The position numbers and the translations under genes were made by a program. From contig CAIYJE010000079.1 of NCBI GenBank assembly GCA_903926465.1, forward strand, positions 38,698 through 102,697: 64,000 nucleotides of DNA, written 5' to 3'. The DNA is from an uncultured Planctomycetales bacterium (lineage in GTDB: Bacteria; Planctomycetota; Planctomycetia; Isosphaerales; Isosphaeraceae). The notes under the pieces were generated by a model. The model did not search any database. It was not told the origin of the DNA and worked only from the letters and a program-made list of their open reading frames with translations. Below, in pieces: positions 36,588-45,208 of the stretch (within the stretch, counting starts at the first letter, position 1; every line of letters starts with the position of its first letter).

Positions 36588-37381
36588 TAACAACATGCAC
36601 CCGTTCACGTGGTCGGCGGATCTTGCGGTGGTTCACGCTTGTGACCGTTATCACGGTATCCAGTCTTGGCCTGGCGGTGGGCTATCGGCGTTCAACCGGG
36701 AACCTGGGCACCGTGACCGAACGTCAGATCTATCGTGCGGCCCAGCTCACGCCCGGCCAGCTCGTTCAGGAACTGGATCGGCATCAGATCCGCACGGTTC
36801 TGAATTTGCGTGGGTCCAACCCTGATCAAACCTGGTTCAACCATGAGGTGACCGCGGCGCTTGAACACCAGGTAACACACATCAGCATTCCGCTCGCCAG
36901 TGACCAGTGGCTTTCACACGATCAGGTGAACACCTTGCTTGAGGTGTTTGATCATGCCGAGTACCCAATGCTGGTGCACTGCGAATTTGGCGCAGAGCGC
37001 ACGGGACTGGTGTCTGCGTTGCTGACTTTGCTCAGGCCAGGCAGCACAATTGAAGATGGCCTGAACCAGTTCTCAGTGTCGTACATGTTTCTACCGATCC
37101 ATGACGGCCTGGTGATGATTGGGCATATCCGCCGGTATGAGTTGTGGTTGAAGGAGACAGGCAAGCCCCATGAGCCAAGCCTGCTTCGACACTGGCTGCA
37201 GCATGTCTATTTGCCTGGCAACCCGAGTCGGGAGTACTGGCCCTGCAGCCCGTATCCAAGCAAGGTAACCTGGCTCCCGGGCGGGGCCTCCGGCCCGACC
37301 AAAACCGAAGACTGGCCGGGGAATGCCTGTCCACAGGCCCTCTCAAAACGTGAGGCGACAGGTATCACCCAGCGCCATTGA
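36584..37381 (+). CDS. Second membrane-anchored CX5R phosphatase-like protein
   Basis: 265 residues with an N-terminal anchor (WFTLVTVITVSSLGLAVGY) after a basic start. The fold matches dual-specificity phosphatases: YRAAQLTPGQL, IRTVLNLRGSNPDQ, then LVHCEFGAERTGLVSALL, a complete HCX5R(T/S) P-loop. This resembles bacterial DSP-like proteins acting on phosphotyrosine, phosphoinositides or polyphosphate-like substrates. The C-terminal ~60 residues are Pro/Gly/Ser-rich and unstructured-looking. It overlaps the preceding phosphatase gene by 4 nt. Two adjacent phosphatases suggest duplication, though their sequences have diverged strongly. Confidence 0.82.
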   Translation: MITTCTRSRGRRILRWFTLVTVITVSSLGLAVGYRRSTGNLGTVTERQIYRAAQLTPGQLVQELDRHQIRTVLNLRGSNPDQTWFNHEVTAALEHQVTHISIPLASDQWLSHDQVNTLLEVFDHAEYPMLVHCEFGAERTGLVSALLTLLRPGSTIEDGLNQFSVSYMFLPIHDGLVMIGHIRRYELWLKETGKPHEPSLLRHWLQHVYLPGNPSREYWPCSPYPSKVTWLPGGASGPTKTEDWPGNACPQALSKREATGITQRH

Positions 37382-37420
37382 GTTTCCAACCAGGCCCACA
37401 GTCATAGACCGGACAATCTT

Positions 37421-37801
37421 ATGAGCACGTCCCACTCCACGCAGATCCGTGTCCGCTACTGCGAAACCGACCGCATGGGCCTGCTCCACCATGCCAATTA
37501 CTTTGTCTATTTTGAGCAAGGACGGACCGAGTTCCTGAGGGCACGCGGCGTCTCGTATCGAGACATCGAGGATTCCGGCTATTTTTTGGTCGTTATCGAC
37601 ATTGGCTGCAAATTCAAAAGGCCGGCCCGGTATGACGACCTGCTGGAACTGCGGACATTCGTCGAACGAGTGACCCACGTCAAGATTGTGCACCGCTACG
37701 AAGTTTATCGAGATTCCGAATTACTGGCCGTGGGGCATTCCACGCTCGCGTGCGTCGACCGCGACGGGCGACCTCAAGCGCTCCCTGAAACCCTGACCTG
37801 A
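37421..37801 (+). CDS. Acyl-CoA thioesterase, 4HBT/YbgC-like
   Basis: 126 residues, a single hotdog domain of normal size. VRYCETDRMGLLHHANYFVYFEQGRTEFL is the YbgC-type active-site region, with the Asp in ETDRMG and the HHANY block on the long helix. The GCKFKRPARYDDLLEL strand is also typical. Family members hydrolyse short- or medium-chain acyl-CoAs and may associate with membrane lipid metabolism. It lies 40 bp after the phosphatase gene and could be in the same transcript. A strong hairpin follows. Confidence 0.9.
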   Translation: MSTSHSTQIRVRYCETDRMGLLHHANYFVYFEQGRTEFLRARGVSYRDIEDSGYFLVVIDIGCKFKRPARYDDLLELRTFVERVTHVKIVHRYEVYRDSELLAVGHSTLACVDRDGRPQALPETLT

Positions 37802-37826
37802 AGCCCGCGGATAGCACAAAACGTGA

Positions 37827-37883
37827 TTTCCAAAACGAAGACTGACGCCTCAAGAGCTGAGCGCCAGTCTTATGTTTTGGAAA
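37827..37883. terminator. Bidirectional terminator between convergent genes
   Basis: TTTCCAAAAC (37827-37836) is the exact complement of GTTTTGGAAA (37874-37883), with AGACTG/CAGTCT pairing inside. A- and T-rich outer arms give T-runs in both directions, suiting the convergent thioesterase and TerB-like genes. Confidence 0.75.
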
Positions 37884-37909
37884 CCGATTTCAGGCGGTGG
37901 ATGAAGGCA

Positions 37910-38368
37910 TTAAACCTGTCGGTTGAGATGGGCTTTGATCTGCTCTTCAACCTTCTTGAGAATGGCAGCGGCTTCAGCTTCGGTCAGCCCAATCTGGATC
38001 CGAGCCAGTTCAATGTTGTGGTGCTCTTCGTGGGTCACCACGCCATCACTCACGGCCTGACGCACTAGCCTGGTGAAAGCCGATCGAAGCTGGCCCTCAA
38101 TCCATCCCTGATCAAACCCAAGTGCTTGGGCGTCGGCCAGGAAATCATGCCAGGGCTGCTCCTCAACCGGTAACCGCTCCGCCAGCATGTGCCTGAGTTT
38201 CTTGACCCAGAGCTCTCGGTCATACCGGGAACTCCCAAAGTCAGTCTCGGTTTGCACTTCCAGAACGTGCTCATGATTCCAGGCTTCGGCCAGATGGCGG
38301 CGATTCTCTTCGTCCAGCCCAACCGTATCGTCACCCAGTAGTCGCTTGAGTGCGGCAAGAAAACCCAT
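37910..38368 (-). CDS. Hypothetical protein with TerB-like C-terminal helices
   Basis: 152 residues from the ATG at 38368 (GAGG 9 nt upstream); the frame to 38419 is unsupported. No signal. The N-terminus (MGFLAALKRLLGDD) is amphipathic. The C-terminal ~70 residues, with VSDGVVTHEEHHNIELARIQIGLTEAEAAAIL, resemble TerB-like domains, where acidic residues in the SDGV/EE region bind metal in some members. That match is suggestive only. It sits 99 bp downstream of the ThiE fusion gene on the same strand. Confidence 0.6.
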   Translation of the reverse strand: MGFLAALKRLLGDDTVGLDEENRRHLAEAWNHEHVLEVQTETDFGSSRYDRELWVKKLRHMLAERLPVEEQPWHDFLADAQALGFDQGWIEGQLRSAFTRLVRQAVSDGVVTHEEHHNIELARIQIGLTEAEAAAILKKVEEQIKAHLNRQV

Positions 38369-38467
38369 GGAACCAAACCTCAGGTAAGAGGAGGGGGGAG
38401 CGATGCAGCCTATGGGCAACCAAACGTCTTTCGCTTGAACAGGGAAGAGGCTATGAACGGGCCACGT

Positions 38468-40015
38468 TCAAGACTCAGCGGTCACATCAAGTCGATCTCT
38501 GAAGCGCCTGGCCGCATCCCGAGGCCGCTCGGCACGGCTGATGGCGGCACCAACCGCCACGCGGCGAGCCCCGGCATCTAGCACGTGCGTCAGGTTCTCC
38601 AGAGTGATCCCGCCAATGGCGAACCAGGGACAGTTGGTCGTCTCCGCGGCTGAGCGCACATGGGCCAGGCCGGCAAGTTCCTTGAAATCCTTGGTAGAAG
38701 ACGAGAAGACCGGCCCCACTCCAAGGTAACTGGCTCCGTCCAGAATGGCGCGGGTGATCTGGCCAGAATCGTGGGTCGAAACGCCAATGAGTGCGTGCGG
38801 CCCCACAATCCGACGCGCATCACGCACGGTTGCATCTTCCTGGCCCAGGTGAACCCCATGGGCGCTACTCAGCCGGGCCAGGTCGGGGCGATCGTTCACA
38901 ATCAGATGGGCTCGGTGCTCTGCCACCAGCAATCGCAGTTCGCGGGCCCGGGTCAGATACTCGCGGTCGGAAAGCCCTTTCTCACGAAGCTGGACGATTT
39001 GCACTCCGCCGATCAGGGCTTCACCCACCTGCCAGAGCAACTCCTTCAGGGTCAACGGGCCGCCTGCCAGAAAATAAAGGCGAGCATCCAGCATGGAACG
39101 CCTGGCGGCCACCGCCGTTAACATCAGCTTTTCAAGCGTGTAACAGTCATAACGAAGCACTTCAAATCGACCAGAAAGCCAGGGGTCGATCAGCTTGGTG
39201 TATTCTTCCAGAGACCGAAGGGCTTCGGCGGCCCGCTTGAAGTTGGCCGTGAGCACCGCCCGGGGATTCTCTCGCACCCGCTCGGTTGGCGTCATGATAT
39301 GGGTGCCAACGTCACCCCGCGTGTCACGCGCACTGATGAGATGCCCCTCACTTTCAAGTGCACGGGTGGCTTCGCCTAGCCGATGCCGGCAATCCTTCAA
39401 GCGTCTCGTCAGCATCGGGTCGTCCAGCACGAACCGCGCATAATCCTCAACCACGCGGAACCCTTCTCGGGCCCGGTTGGCAGATGCGTCCAGAATTCGG
39501 GCCAGATCGGGCCCCTCGCCAGGGGTCGTCAATTCCAGAGGCGCAATCTCTGGTGCCAGGGCTATAGGTGCGGTCTCAACCGCAATCGTCTCCTCAAACT
39601 CATCAAGGAGCAGGTCTCTGGATACCCCATGCTCGTCCAGATACGCCTGGGTACGAGGATCGGTGGCAGCCAGAGCCCCCAGCAAATGCTCGGTGCCAAT
39701 CTCAGCCAGGCGGTCAATACGCCTGGCACGATCCAGAGCCTCCACCAACACGGATCGCAACTCAATAGCAAGCGCATCGAGTTGGTGCAAATCGGGACCA
39801 GCAGCAAAACCCTCGGTAGTCAGATCCACAGGCGGGGCAATGGTAAGCGGCCTGGCACACAGGGGACTGAGCACCGCAAAGGCGCGACTGTCTGCATCAT
39901 CGAGCAGGGCAAGGAATAAGTCGAAGGGACATACCGGATCACCGGAACGTTCCTCGACCCTTCGTTGGGCCCGTTCAAGTGCACGGAGCGCACCAGGAGT
40001 GAGTGATTCAAGCAT
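38468..40015 (-). CDS. thiE: Clp-N-like domain fused to thiamine phosphate synthase
   Basis: 515 residues in three parts. Residues ~1-140 match a Clp N-terminal repeat domain (ALERAQRRVEERSGDPVCPFDLFLALL, IGTEHLLGAL). Residues ~165-300 are an all-helical domain (RILDASANRAREGFRVVEDYARFVLDD) found ahead of ThiE in some phyla. Residues ~310-510 are ThiE: GGVQIVQLREKGLSDREYL, LIVNDRPDLA, GVHLGQED, YLGVGPVFSSSTK and WFAIGGITLEN. ThiE joins HMP-PP and thiazole phosphate to make thiamine phosphate, and the pyrophosphate and Mg sites are intact. ThiE alone is ~210 residues, so the fusion is unusual. The Clp-like part suggests protein binding, not catalysis. Confidence 0.88.
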   Translation of the reverse strand: MLESLTPGALRALERAQRRVEERSGDPVCPFDLFLALLDDADSRAFAVLSPLCARPLTIAPPVDLTTEGFAAGPDLHQLDALAIELRSVLVEALDRARRIDRLAEIGTEHLLGALAATDPRTQAYLDEHGVSRDLLLDEFEETIAVETAPIALAPEIAPLELTTPGEGPDLARILDASANRAREGFRVVEDYARFVLDDPMLTRRLKDCRHRLGEATRALESEGHLISARDTRGDVGTHIMTPTERVRENPRAVLTANFKRAAEALRSLEEYTKLIDPWLSGRFEVLRYDCYTLEKLMLTAVAARRSMLDARLYFLAGGPLTLKELLWQVGEALIGGVQIVQLREKGLSDREYLTRARELRLLVAEHRAHLIVNDRPDLARLSSAHGVHLGQEDATVRDARRIVGPHALIGVSTHDSGQITRAILDGASYLGVGPVFSSSTKDFKELAGLAHVRSAAETTNCPWFAIGGITLENLTHVLDAGARRVAVGAAISRAERPRDAARRFRDRLDVTAES

Positions 40016-40099
40016 GAAGCAAATCGAAGCCCGGAAATTTCCGGGTCAAGAGAAGCTGGCTCGGTAAAACGTCAAGCGACAAGGGCAGGTTGGATCGAC

Positions 40100-41992
40100 T
40101 TATCCCTGAGATGGGGCGGCCGATTCTTCGAGTCCCGCAACCCGAGCCTCTTTTCGTTCCTGCCAGGTTGGCGGAGCAAGCGAAGTAGGGTCGATGATCA
40201 CCGAATCACCCGTCTTGAGTCCAGACTTCAACTCCACGAACTGGTCATTCATCACCCCAACTTCAATCTGCTTCCAAACATGCTTACCTTCTGGTGCAGG
40301 CAAGGCCGTGTACGCTAAACCATCAAACCAGCGCACGGCACTGAGCGGTAACCGCGGGACCGATTTTCGTTCGCTCACCAAAAATTCAACCTGAGCAGAC
40401 ATGCCGCTGCTGATCTCGGGATCCGGATTCACAATCTCGACATTGGCGTAATAAATTTTAACATCCGAGATCGGACCACCCGCCGTGGTGGGAATCACCG
40501 TCACTTCGGTCACTCGCCCCTGGAACACCTTTTGAGGCATGGAGTCCAGCTTGATCAAGGCCGGAATCCCGGGCTCAATCAACGCAATCTTGGCCTCGTT
40601 CACCTTGGCTCGAACCCGCATCCGAGAAGGATCGGGAATTGAGAAGAGAACCTGATTTTCACGAACGGTCAACCCTTCCTGAATCTGGCTCTCTACCCGC
40701 CCCCAGCCGTTCGATTCATTGAAATAAGTCAGAGTCCCGGCTCTGGGAGCCTTCATCTGACAGTTGGCGATTGCTTTTTCAAGACGCCGCTTGCGCTGAT
40801 CTTCTCGCTCAAATGCCACCCGCTGCGCCTGAACGTCGGCTTCTACTGCGGCGATCTTGGCCTCAAGGGTGGTCACCAGCTTGGGGGCCGTGAACTTGGT
40901 CAGCCTGCGTTCCATCTCCTCAGCCTCACGGAGCACAACCTCGGTCTGCTGATACGCGTACTGAGCCGTTTTGACCTGAGATTCCGAGTATAGGTTTCGC
41001 TTCAGCATTTCTTCAGACCAGGTCTGGTTATCCAGGGCCTGTTTCTGCTGAATCCGGCAGAGTTCGATGTAGTCTGAGACCAGCCTCAAATCTTGGGGCA
41101 AGATCCCATCTTTGTATTCACGCAGTGAGATATGAGCGACCTCAAGCATTTTATCCGCTTGCTCAACCCAGGATTTAGCCTGGTTCCAGCGAATCATCTG
41201 CGCATCCAGCTCATCTTTGAACGGTGCATCTTCCAGCCAGCAAACAACCTCACCGGCCTCGACGTGCGTTCCCTCTTCAAGAATTTTCAAAATTCGAGTG
41301 GAACCGGCCGTCTGGCCCCCCTGGCCACCACCTCCTCCGCCTCCGCCACCACCGGGACTGCCCTGACCTTGCTGCATCTTGGCGGATGCTTTCCCTGCCG
41401 TAGCTGATGCAGGTCGAAGGGGAATGTGGGCAGGAACGCTGTAGCTGAAGCTTTTGACCATGGGCCTGGCCACCCGCGCGGTCAAGAGCGAACCGCCTCC
41501 ACCACCCGATCCGCCGGACCTTCCACCGCCAGCAGCGGCACCACTACCAGCTTGGCGAGCACCACCCGAAGATTTTGCAGAACCAATGGACGATGTTCGC
41601 GTTCCACCGCCACCACCACCGCCACCGGCTCTTCCACCGCCACCACCACCCATACCACCTTGGTTGCCGCCCGATGAAACCACGGCTCCAACCAGAGCTT
41701 CAACCTGGCATCGAACGTTCACCACCTCAGAACTTTCGATCGCGCCACTTTCAACCACAGTCGTCTGGAGATCACCCGTGTCAATCTGAAATGTGTGCAA
41801 ACCCTGAGTGCGGTCACCAAATAGCATGCGGTCGGGACGAACTCCGGCAGCCCAGAGTCCTGCGGGCACCCCCATCATGACCAACAGCATCGCGAGCCAG
41901 CGCCCAAAACCACGAGACCGAGATGGAATCGTTCGGGTACTGGACCTGGTAGTCGTGGGCACGCCGGGCTGATCAGTCTGTTCGGGTGCCAT
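40100..41992 (-). CDS. Efflux periplasmic adaptor (HlyD/MacA-like) with glycine-rich inserts
   Basis: 630 residues, ATG at 41992 with GGGAG 7 nt upstream. An N-terminal membrane segment (WLAMLLVMMGVPAGLWAAG) is followed by a barrel-sandwich start (GDLQTTVVESGAIESSEVVNVRCQVE). Residues ~108-230 then contain two long Gly/Ser stretches, after which the barrel resumes (ILKILEEGTHVEAGEVVCWLED). A long coiled-coil hairpin (~260-400) and beta-barrel domains (VRENQVLFSIPDPSRMRVRAKVNEA, RVTEVTVIP) complete an RND/MacA-type adaptor. No pump or outer-membrane partner gene adjoins it; the complete exporter operon is at 45209-52000. The Gly inserts sit inside a domain normally compact, an oddity. Confidence 0.85.
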   Translation of the reverse strand: MAPEQTDQPGVPTTTRSSTRTIPSRSRGFGRWLAMLLVMMGVPAGLWAAGVRPDRMLFGDRTQGLHTFQIDTGDLQTTVVESGAIESSEVVNVRCQVEALVGAVVSSGGNQGGMGGGGGGRAGGGGGGGGTRTSSIGSAKSSGGARQAGSGAAAGGGRSGGSGGGGGSLLTARVARPMVKSFSYSVPAHIPLRPASATAGKASAKMQQGQGSPGGGGGGGGGGQGGQTAGSTRILKILEEGTHVEAGEVVCWLEDAPFKDELDAQMIRWNQAKSWVEQADKMLEVAHISLREYKDGILPQDLRLVSDYIELCRIQQKQALDNQTWSEEMLKRNLYSESQVKTAQYAYQQTEVVLREAEEMERRLTKFTAPKLVTTLEAKIAAVEADVQAQRVAFEREDQRKRRLEKAIANCQMKAPRAGTLTYFNESNGWGRVESQIQEGLTVRENQVLFSIPDPSRMRVRAKVNEAKIALIEPGIPALIKLDSMPQKVFQGRVTEVTVIPTTAGGPISDVKIYYANVEIVNPDPEISSGMSAQVEFLVSERKSVPRLPLSAVRWFDGLAYTALPAPEGKHVWKQIEVGVMNDQFVELKSGLKTGDSVIIDPTSLAPPTWQERKEARVAGLEESAAPSQG

Positions 41993-42307
41993 GGAAAAAC
42001 TCCCTGGAAGGCCAGGCCGGTGTCACGGGAAACTACCGAAATGTTATGAGAGGAGTTCATGCACAAACTGAGCATGAACACTCTATCATTGTATCCGGCT
42101 CGCGATCAGTTCAAGCTGGTTGAGCAGGAACGCGAAAGGCTAACCCAGAGATCGAATGCCCTGGGCGCAAAAGCACAGGATAATCACCTAATACCAGCGT
42201 CATCTCTCGGCTGACTCGCCCTCAAAACTTCGATCTGTTCACCAGAATTATCAAATCAGGGCCAATCGACCCCCCAGGCAACGCTGACAGAGCCTCAACC
42301 AGCCGTT
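41993..42307. other. Intergenic region, 315 bp
   Basis: Between the adaptor start and the small lipoprotein stop, both leftward, so it should hold the adaptor promoter and any lipoprotein terminator. I see no repeat, RNA or coding signal I can name. Confidence 0.35.
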
Positions 42308-42586
42308 TTATCGGCCCGCTCCGCCACCGGGCGAACCGGGCAGCATCAACCCACCGCCACCAGAAGGAGGCGCGGATCCACCCGAAAAATCTACGCCGCC
42401 TGGAATCGCCGGAGGGTTCGGACTTGATCCAAACCCCACTTCTGGAGGCAGCGGTCGGCCGGCCATATTTTTGGTGTACGGTGGTTCCGGTGGCACCTTG
42501 CGGGACGGCAAAAAACGGCATCCCGAGAGCATCGTCAGGCCAAGAATTCCAGCCCACGCCAGGTGCTTACAACAAGGTGATTCCAT
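42308..42586 (-). CDS. Small proline/glycine-rich lipoprotein
   Basis: 92 residues from the ATG at 42586, with GGAG 8 nt upstream. The signal (HLAWAGILGLTMLSGC) ends in LSGC, a good lipobox, so the mature protein is probably lipid-anchored at Cys22 or so. The remainder is rich in Pro and Gly with no domain. Function unknown; small lipoproteins like this are common in planctomycetes. It follows the superoxide dismutase gene by 189 bp on the same strand. Confidence 0.65.
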   Translation of the reverse strand: MESPCCKHLAWAGILGLTMLSGCRFLPSRKVPPEPPYTKNMAGRPLPPEVGFGSSPNPPAIPGGVDFSGGSAPPSGGGGLMLPGSPGGGAGR

Positions 42587-42775
42587 CGGTAAGGCTCCAT
42601 CCAGCACCCAAGATCATGCCTGCAGACCCGGCGGAATCCCGGTTCGGCAGTTCCATGCGCAATTCCATAGGCGGATAATACGACAAGGCCCTGCCGGGTC
42701 AAGGCCGACCAGGCAGGGCTCGTGCTAACTTGGCAAATTACCCGAGGCAACCGGAGTACGGCCCACCCGGTACAC

Positions 42776-43411
42776 TCAGGCTTTCAGCGCAGCCGCATAA
42801 CGATGAGCAACGGCCGACCAGTTGACCGTGCCCCACCAGGCCGTCACGTAATCAGGACGTCGGTTCTGATAATCCAGATAGTAGGCATGCTCCCAGACGT
42901 CCAAGCCGAGGAGCGGAATCCCCTTCTGGGACTCCTCGACCACGTCCATCAGCGGGCTATCCTGGTTGGGTGTGCTGGTAACAACCAGCTTACCCCCCCG
43001 AAGAATCAACCAGGCCCAACCGGATCCAAAACGGGTCGCTGCCGCCTTGGCAAACGCCTCTTTGAATGCCGCGAAGCCACCGAGATCAGTCTCAATGGCC
43101 TGAGCCAGCGGACCGGTAGGCTCACCGCCAGCGCCTGGACCCATGATTTCCCAAAACAGGCTGTGGTTGGCGTGACCGCCGCCGTTGTTGCGGACCGCCG
43201 CGCGAATAGATTCTGGCACGGCCGAGAGATGAGCAATCAGGCTCTCAATCGACTTGTTGTGCAGCGCTGGGTGATCCTTGATCGCCGCATTCAAATTATT
43301 CACGTAAGCAGCGTGGTGCTTATCATGATGGATCTCCATCGTGCGAGCGCCAATGTGCGGCTCAAGGGCATTCTTGGCGTAGGGCAAGTCGGGTAGGGTG
43401 TATTCAGACAC
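42776..43411 (-). CDS. sod: Superoxide dismutase (Fe/Mn family)
   Basis: The GTG at 43411 was chosen: GGAG lies 6 nt upstream and the protein then begins [19 protein letters not shown] as usual for the family (211 residues); the frame to 43426 would need a TTG. Metal ligands are visible: His in MEIHHDKHH, His in [13 protein letters not shown], and Asp/His in [12 protein letters not shown]. It dismutates superoxide to oxygen and hydrogen peroxide. The [11 protein letters not shown] motif and Gln in TPNQDSPL are of a type seen in Mn or cambialistic enzymes, but Fe versus Mn cannot be settled. No signal peptide. Confidence 0.95.
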   Translation of the reverse strand: MSEYTLPDLPYAKNALEPHIGARTMEIHHDKHHAAYVNNLNAAIKDHPALHNKSIESLIAHLSAVPESIRAAVRNNGGGHANHSLFWEIMGPGAGGEPTGPLAQAIETDLGGFAAFKEAFAKAAATRFGSGWAWLILRGGKLVVTSTPNQDSPLMDVVEESQKGIPLLGLDVWEHAYYLDYQNRRPDYVTAWWGTVNWSAVAHRYAAALKA

Positions 43412-43634
43412 AAACGGCTCCTTCAAATGAACGGGTAGGTGTAGGATCAGTCTTCGAATCGCCGGAGTTCGCCCCCGTACGATTCATCAGGTCTGGACCA
43501 GCGTCTGTAACGCATTGTCGCCAAGCCACGCCACACGGCAAGAGTCTGGCAGGCCGCCCTTCAAAATCGTGACCGATTTTCTCCGCTTATCCTTGCGCAA
43601 TTTGCCAACAAAGTGAACACCAGGCGGTCATGCG

Positions 43635-44330
43635 ATGACTCTGAAGATCCTGTACGAAGATGAGCATCTGCTGGCGGTATCCAAGCCGGCCGGGCTCTCA
43701 ACTCAGGCACCACCCATTGCCGGCACCACCCTGGAAACCCTCGTGCGCACCCATTTCGGCGGAGGTGATCCCCTGTCGGCCTTTGCCGGCACCGTCCACC
43801 GGCTGGATCGCCCAGTGTCCGGGATTGTGCTTTGGGCTAAAACCTCGCGAGACGCTCACCTCCTCTCACGCCAGTTTGAAAAACGCACGGTCACCAAGGA
43901 ATACTGGGCCGTGGTGGATGGGCAAAATGTTCCAGACTCTGGCCTCTGGGAAGACTGGCTGGTGCGAGAGGATACCGGGCTGGGACGCGTTCAGCGCTGC
44001 CGGCCAGGCACCCCTCGCTCTCAGCACGCCAGAACTCGGTTCCAGCTCAGTTCCCGTCTCGATGCCAGCGGGTTTGTGGGCCTGAAACTCTGGCCTGAGA
44101 CCGGCCGAATGCACCAGCTTCGCGTACAGTGCGGAGAACGGGGCTGGCCGATTGTGGGAGATCAACTCTACGGAAGTCAGCAAGAATTCGAGCCAAACGC
44201 CATCGCGCTCCATGCAGCCCGAATCTCGTTCCATCACCCACGAGAAGCGCATGCCATGACCCTGGAGGCCCCTGTTCCATCCTCCTGGATTGAACGCGGC
44301 TGGAAGTTCGAGGTCTCACCGCAGGTGTGA
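43635..44330 (+). CDS. RluA-family pseudouridine synthase
   Basis: 231 residues. LYEDEHLLAVSKPAGLSTQAP starts the catalytic domain, and TVHRLDRPVSGIVLWAKT holds the catalytic Asp in HRLDR. Later GRMHQLRVQCGERGWPIVGDQLYG is the family C-terminal motif. No S4 domain, so it is a compact RluA/TruC-type enzyme isomerising uridines in rRNA or tRNA; the target position is not predictable. A perfect 14-bp hairpin terminates it 70 bp after the stop. Confidence 0.92.
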   Translation: MTLKILYEDEHLLAVSKPAGLSTQAPPIAGTTLETLVRTHFGGGDPLSAFAGTVHRLDRPVSGIVLWAKTSRDAHLLSRQFEKRTVTKEYWAVVDGQNVPDSGLWEDWLVREDTGLGRVQRCRPGTPRSQHARTRFQLSSRLDASGFVGLKLWPETGRMHQLRVQCGERGWPIVGDQLYGSQQEFEPNAIALHAARISFHHPREAHAMTLEAPVPSSWIERGWKFEVSPQV

Positions 44331-44400
44331 ACCGCTGGAACACTGGCAGCCCTGCGATAAGCGTTTGTGGGCTCGCGTGTCGCGTACGCCGTAAATCAGC

Positions 44401-44433
44401 GAGCAGGCACAGCCGTCATGGCTGTGCCTGCTC
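44401..44433. terminator. Strong terminator hairpin
   Basis: GAGCAGGCACAGCC (44401-44414) and GGCTGTGCCTGCTC (44420-44433) form a perfect 14-bp stem with a 5-nt loop, followed on the plus strand by ATCGTTTTCG. It lies between the convergent pseudouridine synthase and greA genes. Confidence 0.8.
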
Positions 44434-44482
44434 ATCGTTTTCGATTCTGATCATGGGCAACCGAATCGTGAACCCCGGCAGG

Positions 44483-44956
44483 TTAGCCCAGGGCGATACC
44501 GTCTATTCTGAGTTTAAGGACGCCGCGAGGGACCTCGATCTCGGCCGTATCGCCAACCTTTTTGCCAATCAAACCCTGGCCAATGGGGCTATTGCAAAGA
44601 ATCTTATTCTGGTCGTAATCCTCTTCGCCCGGTCCTACGAGTATGAATTCCTCGTGATCTTCCAGTTCAAAGTCAAAGACCTTGACCTTGGATCCAAACA
44701 CAACCTGATCAGTAGGTAGAGTGGACTTATCGACAAGAAAAGCGAGTGCCAGCTTGGACTCCAGATCATTGATCCGAGCCTGCAGCATTCCCTGAGCCTC
44801 ACGCGCAGCATCATATTCCGCATTTTCGGAGAGATCACCGAATGCCCGGGCCTGAGCAATTTGCTCGGCGATCATTGGCATCTCTTCGTTCTTCATATTA
44901 TCAAGGTGGGCTCTGAGCTTGTCGTAGCCCTCCCGCGTCATTGGAATACGCGACAT
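44483..44956 (-). CDS. greA: Transcription elongation factor GreA
   Basis: 157 residues, the normal length. The N-terminal coiled coil contains [20 protein letters not shown], whose acidic tip residues coordinate Mg in the RNA polymerase secondary channel; the C-terminal FKBP-like domain has [32 protein letters not shown]. GreA rescues backtracked polymerase by stimulating transcript cleavage. The gene is isolated between two hairpins. The first residues [14 protein letters not shown] are standard for the family. Confidence 0.96.
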   Translation of the reverse strand: MSRIPMTREGYDKLRAHLDNMKNEEMPMIAEQIAQARAFGDLSENAEYDAAREAQGMLQARINDLESKLALAFLVDKSTLPTDQVVFGSKVKVFDFELEDHEEFILVGPGEEDYDQNKILCNSPIGQGLIGKKVGDTAEIEVPRGVLKLRIDGIALG

Positions 44957-45080
44957 TCAGCGGTCCTCCGAAGGAAATTCCGTAATGCAGTCCTGGGAGA
45001 GTAAACGCGGGTGTGGAACGGATCCTGAGGACGATGGCCGGAGATAAGGATGATGGCAAAAAGTTCGATCCGCCCTGACT

Positions 45081-45127
45081 TAATAACAAAAACCGCGGCA
45101 TCGGTCCGAGTAGGACCAAGGCCGCGG
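45081..45127 (-). terminator. Rho-independent terminator of exporter operon
   Basis: CCGCGGC (45093-45099) pairs with GCCGCGG (45121-45127), with an inner GGTCC/GGACC stem. Read on the minus strand the hairpin is followed by TTTTTGTTATT. It lies 82 bp after the permease stop and ahead of greA. Confidence 0.8.
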
Positions 45128-45208
45128 AATATCTACGTTCTTTATTAGATTACCGCACCGCTCAGATCATGGCAAGACCAAGTCTGAGGCTGGGTGACTC
45201 CCCAGAAC

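Noticed and set aside
41426..41880. Pro/Ser/Thr-rich plus frames over the adaptor gene
   Set aside because: They are reverse-strand readings of the glycine tracts in the adaptor gene.
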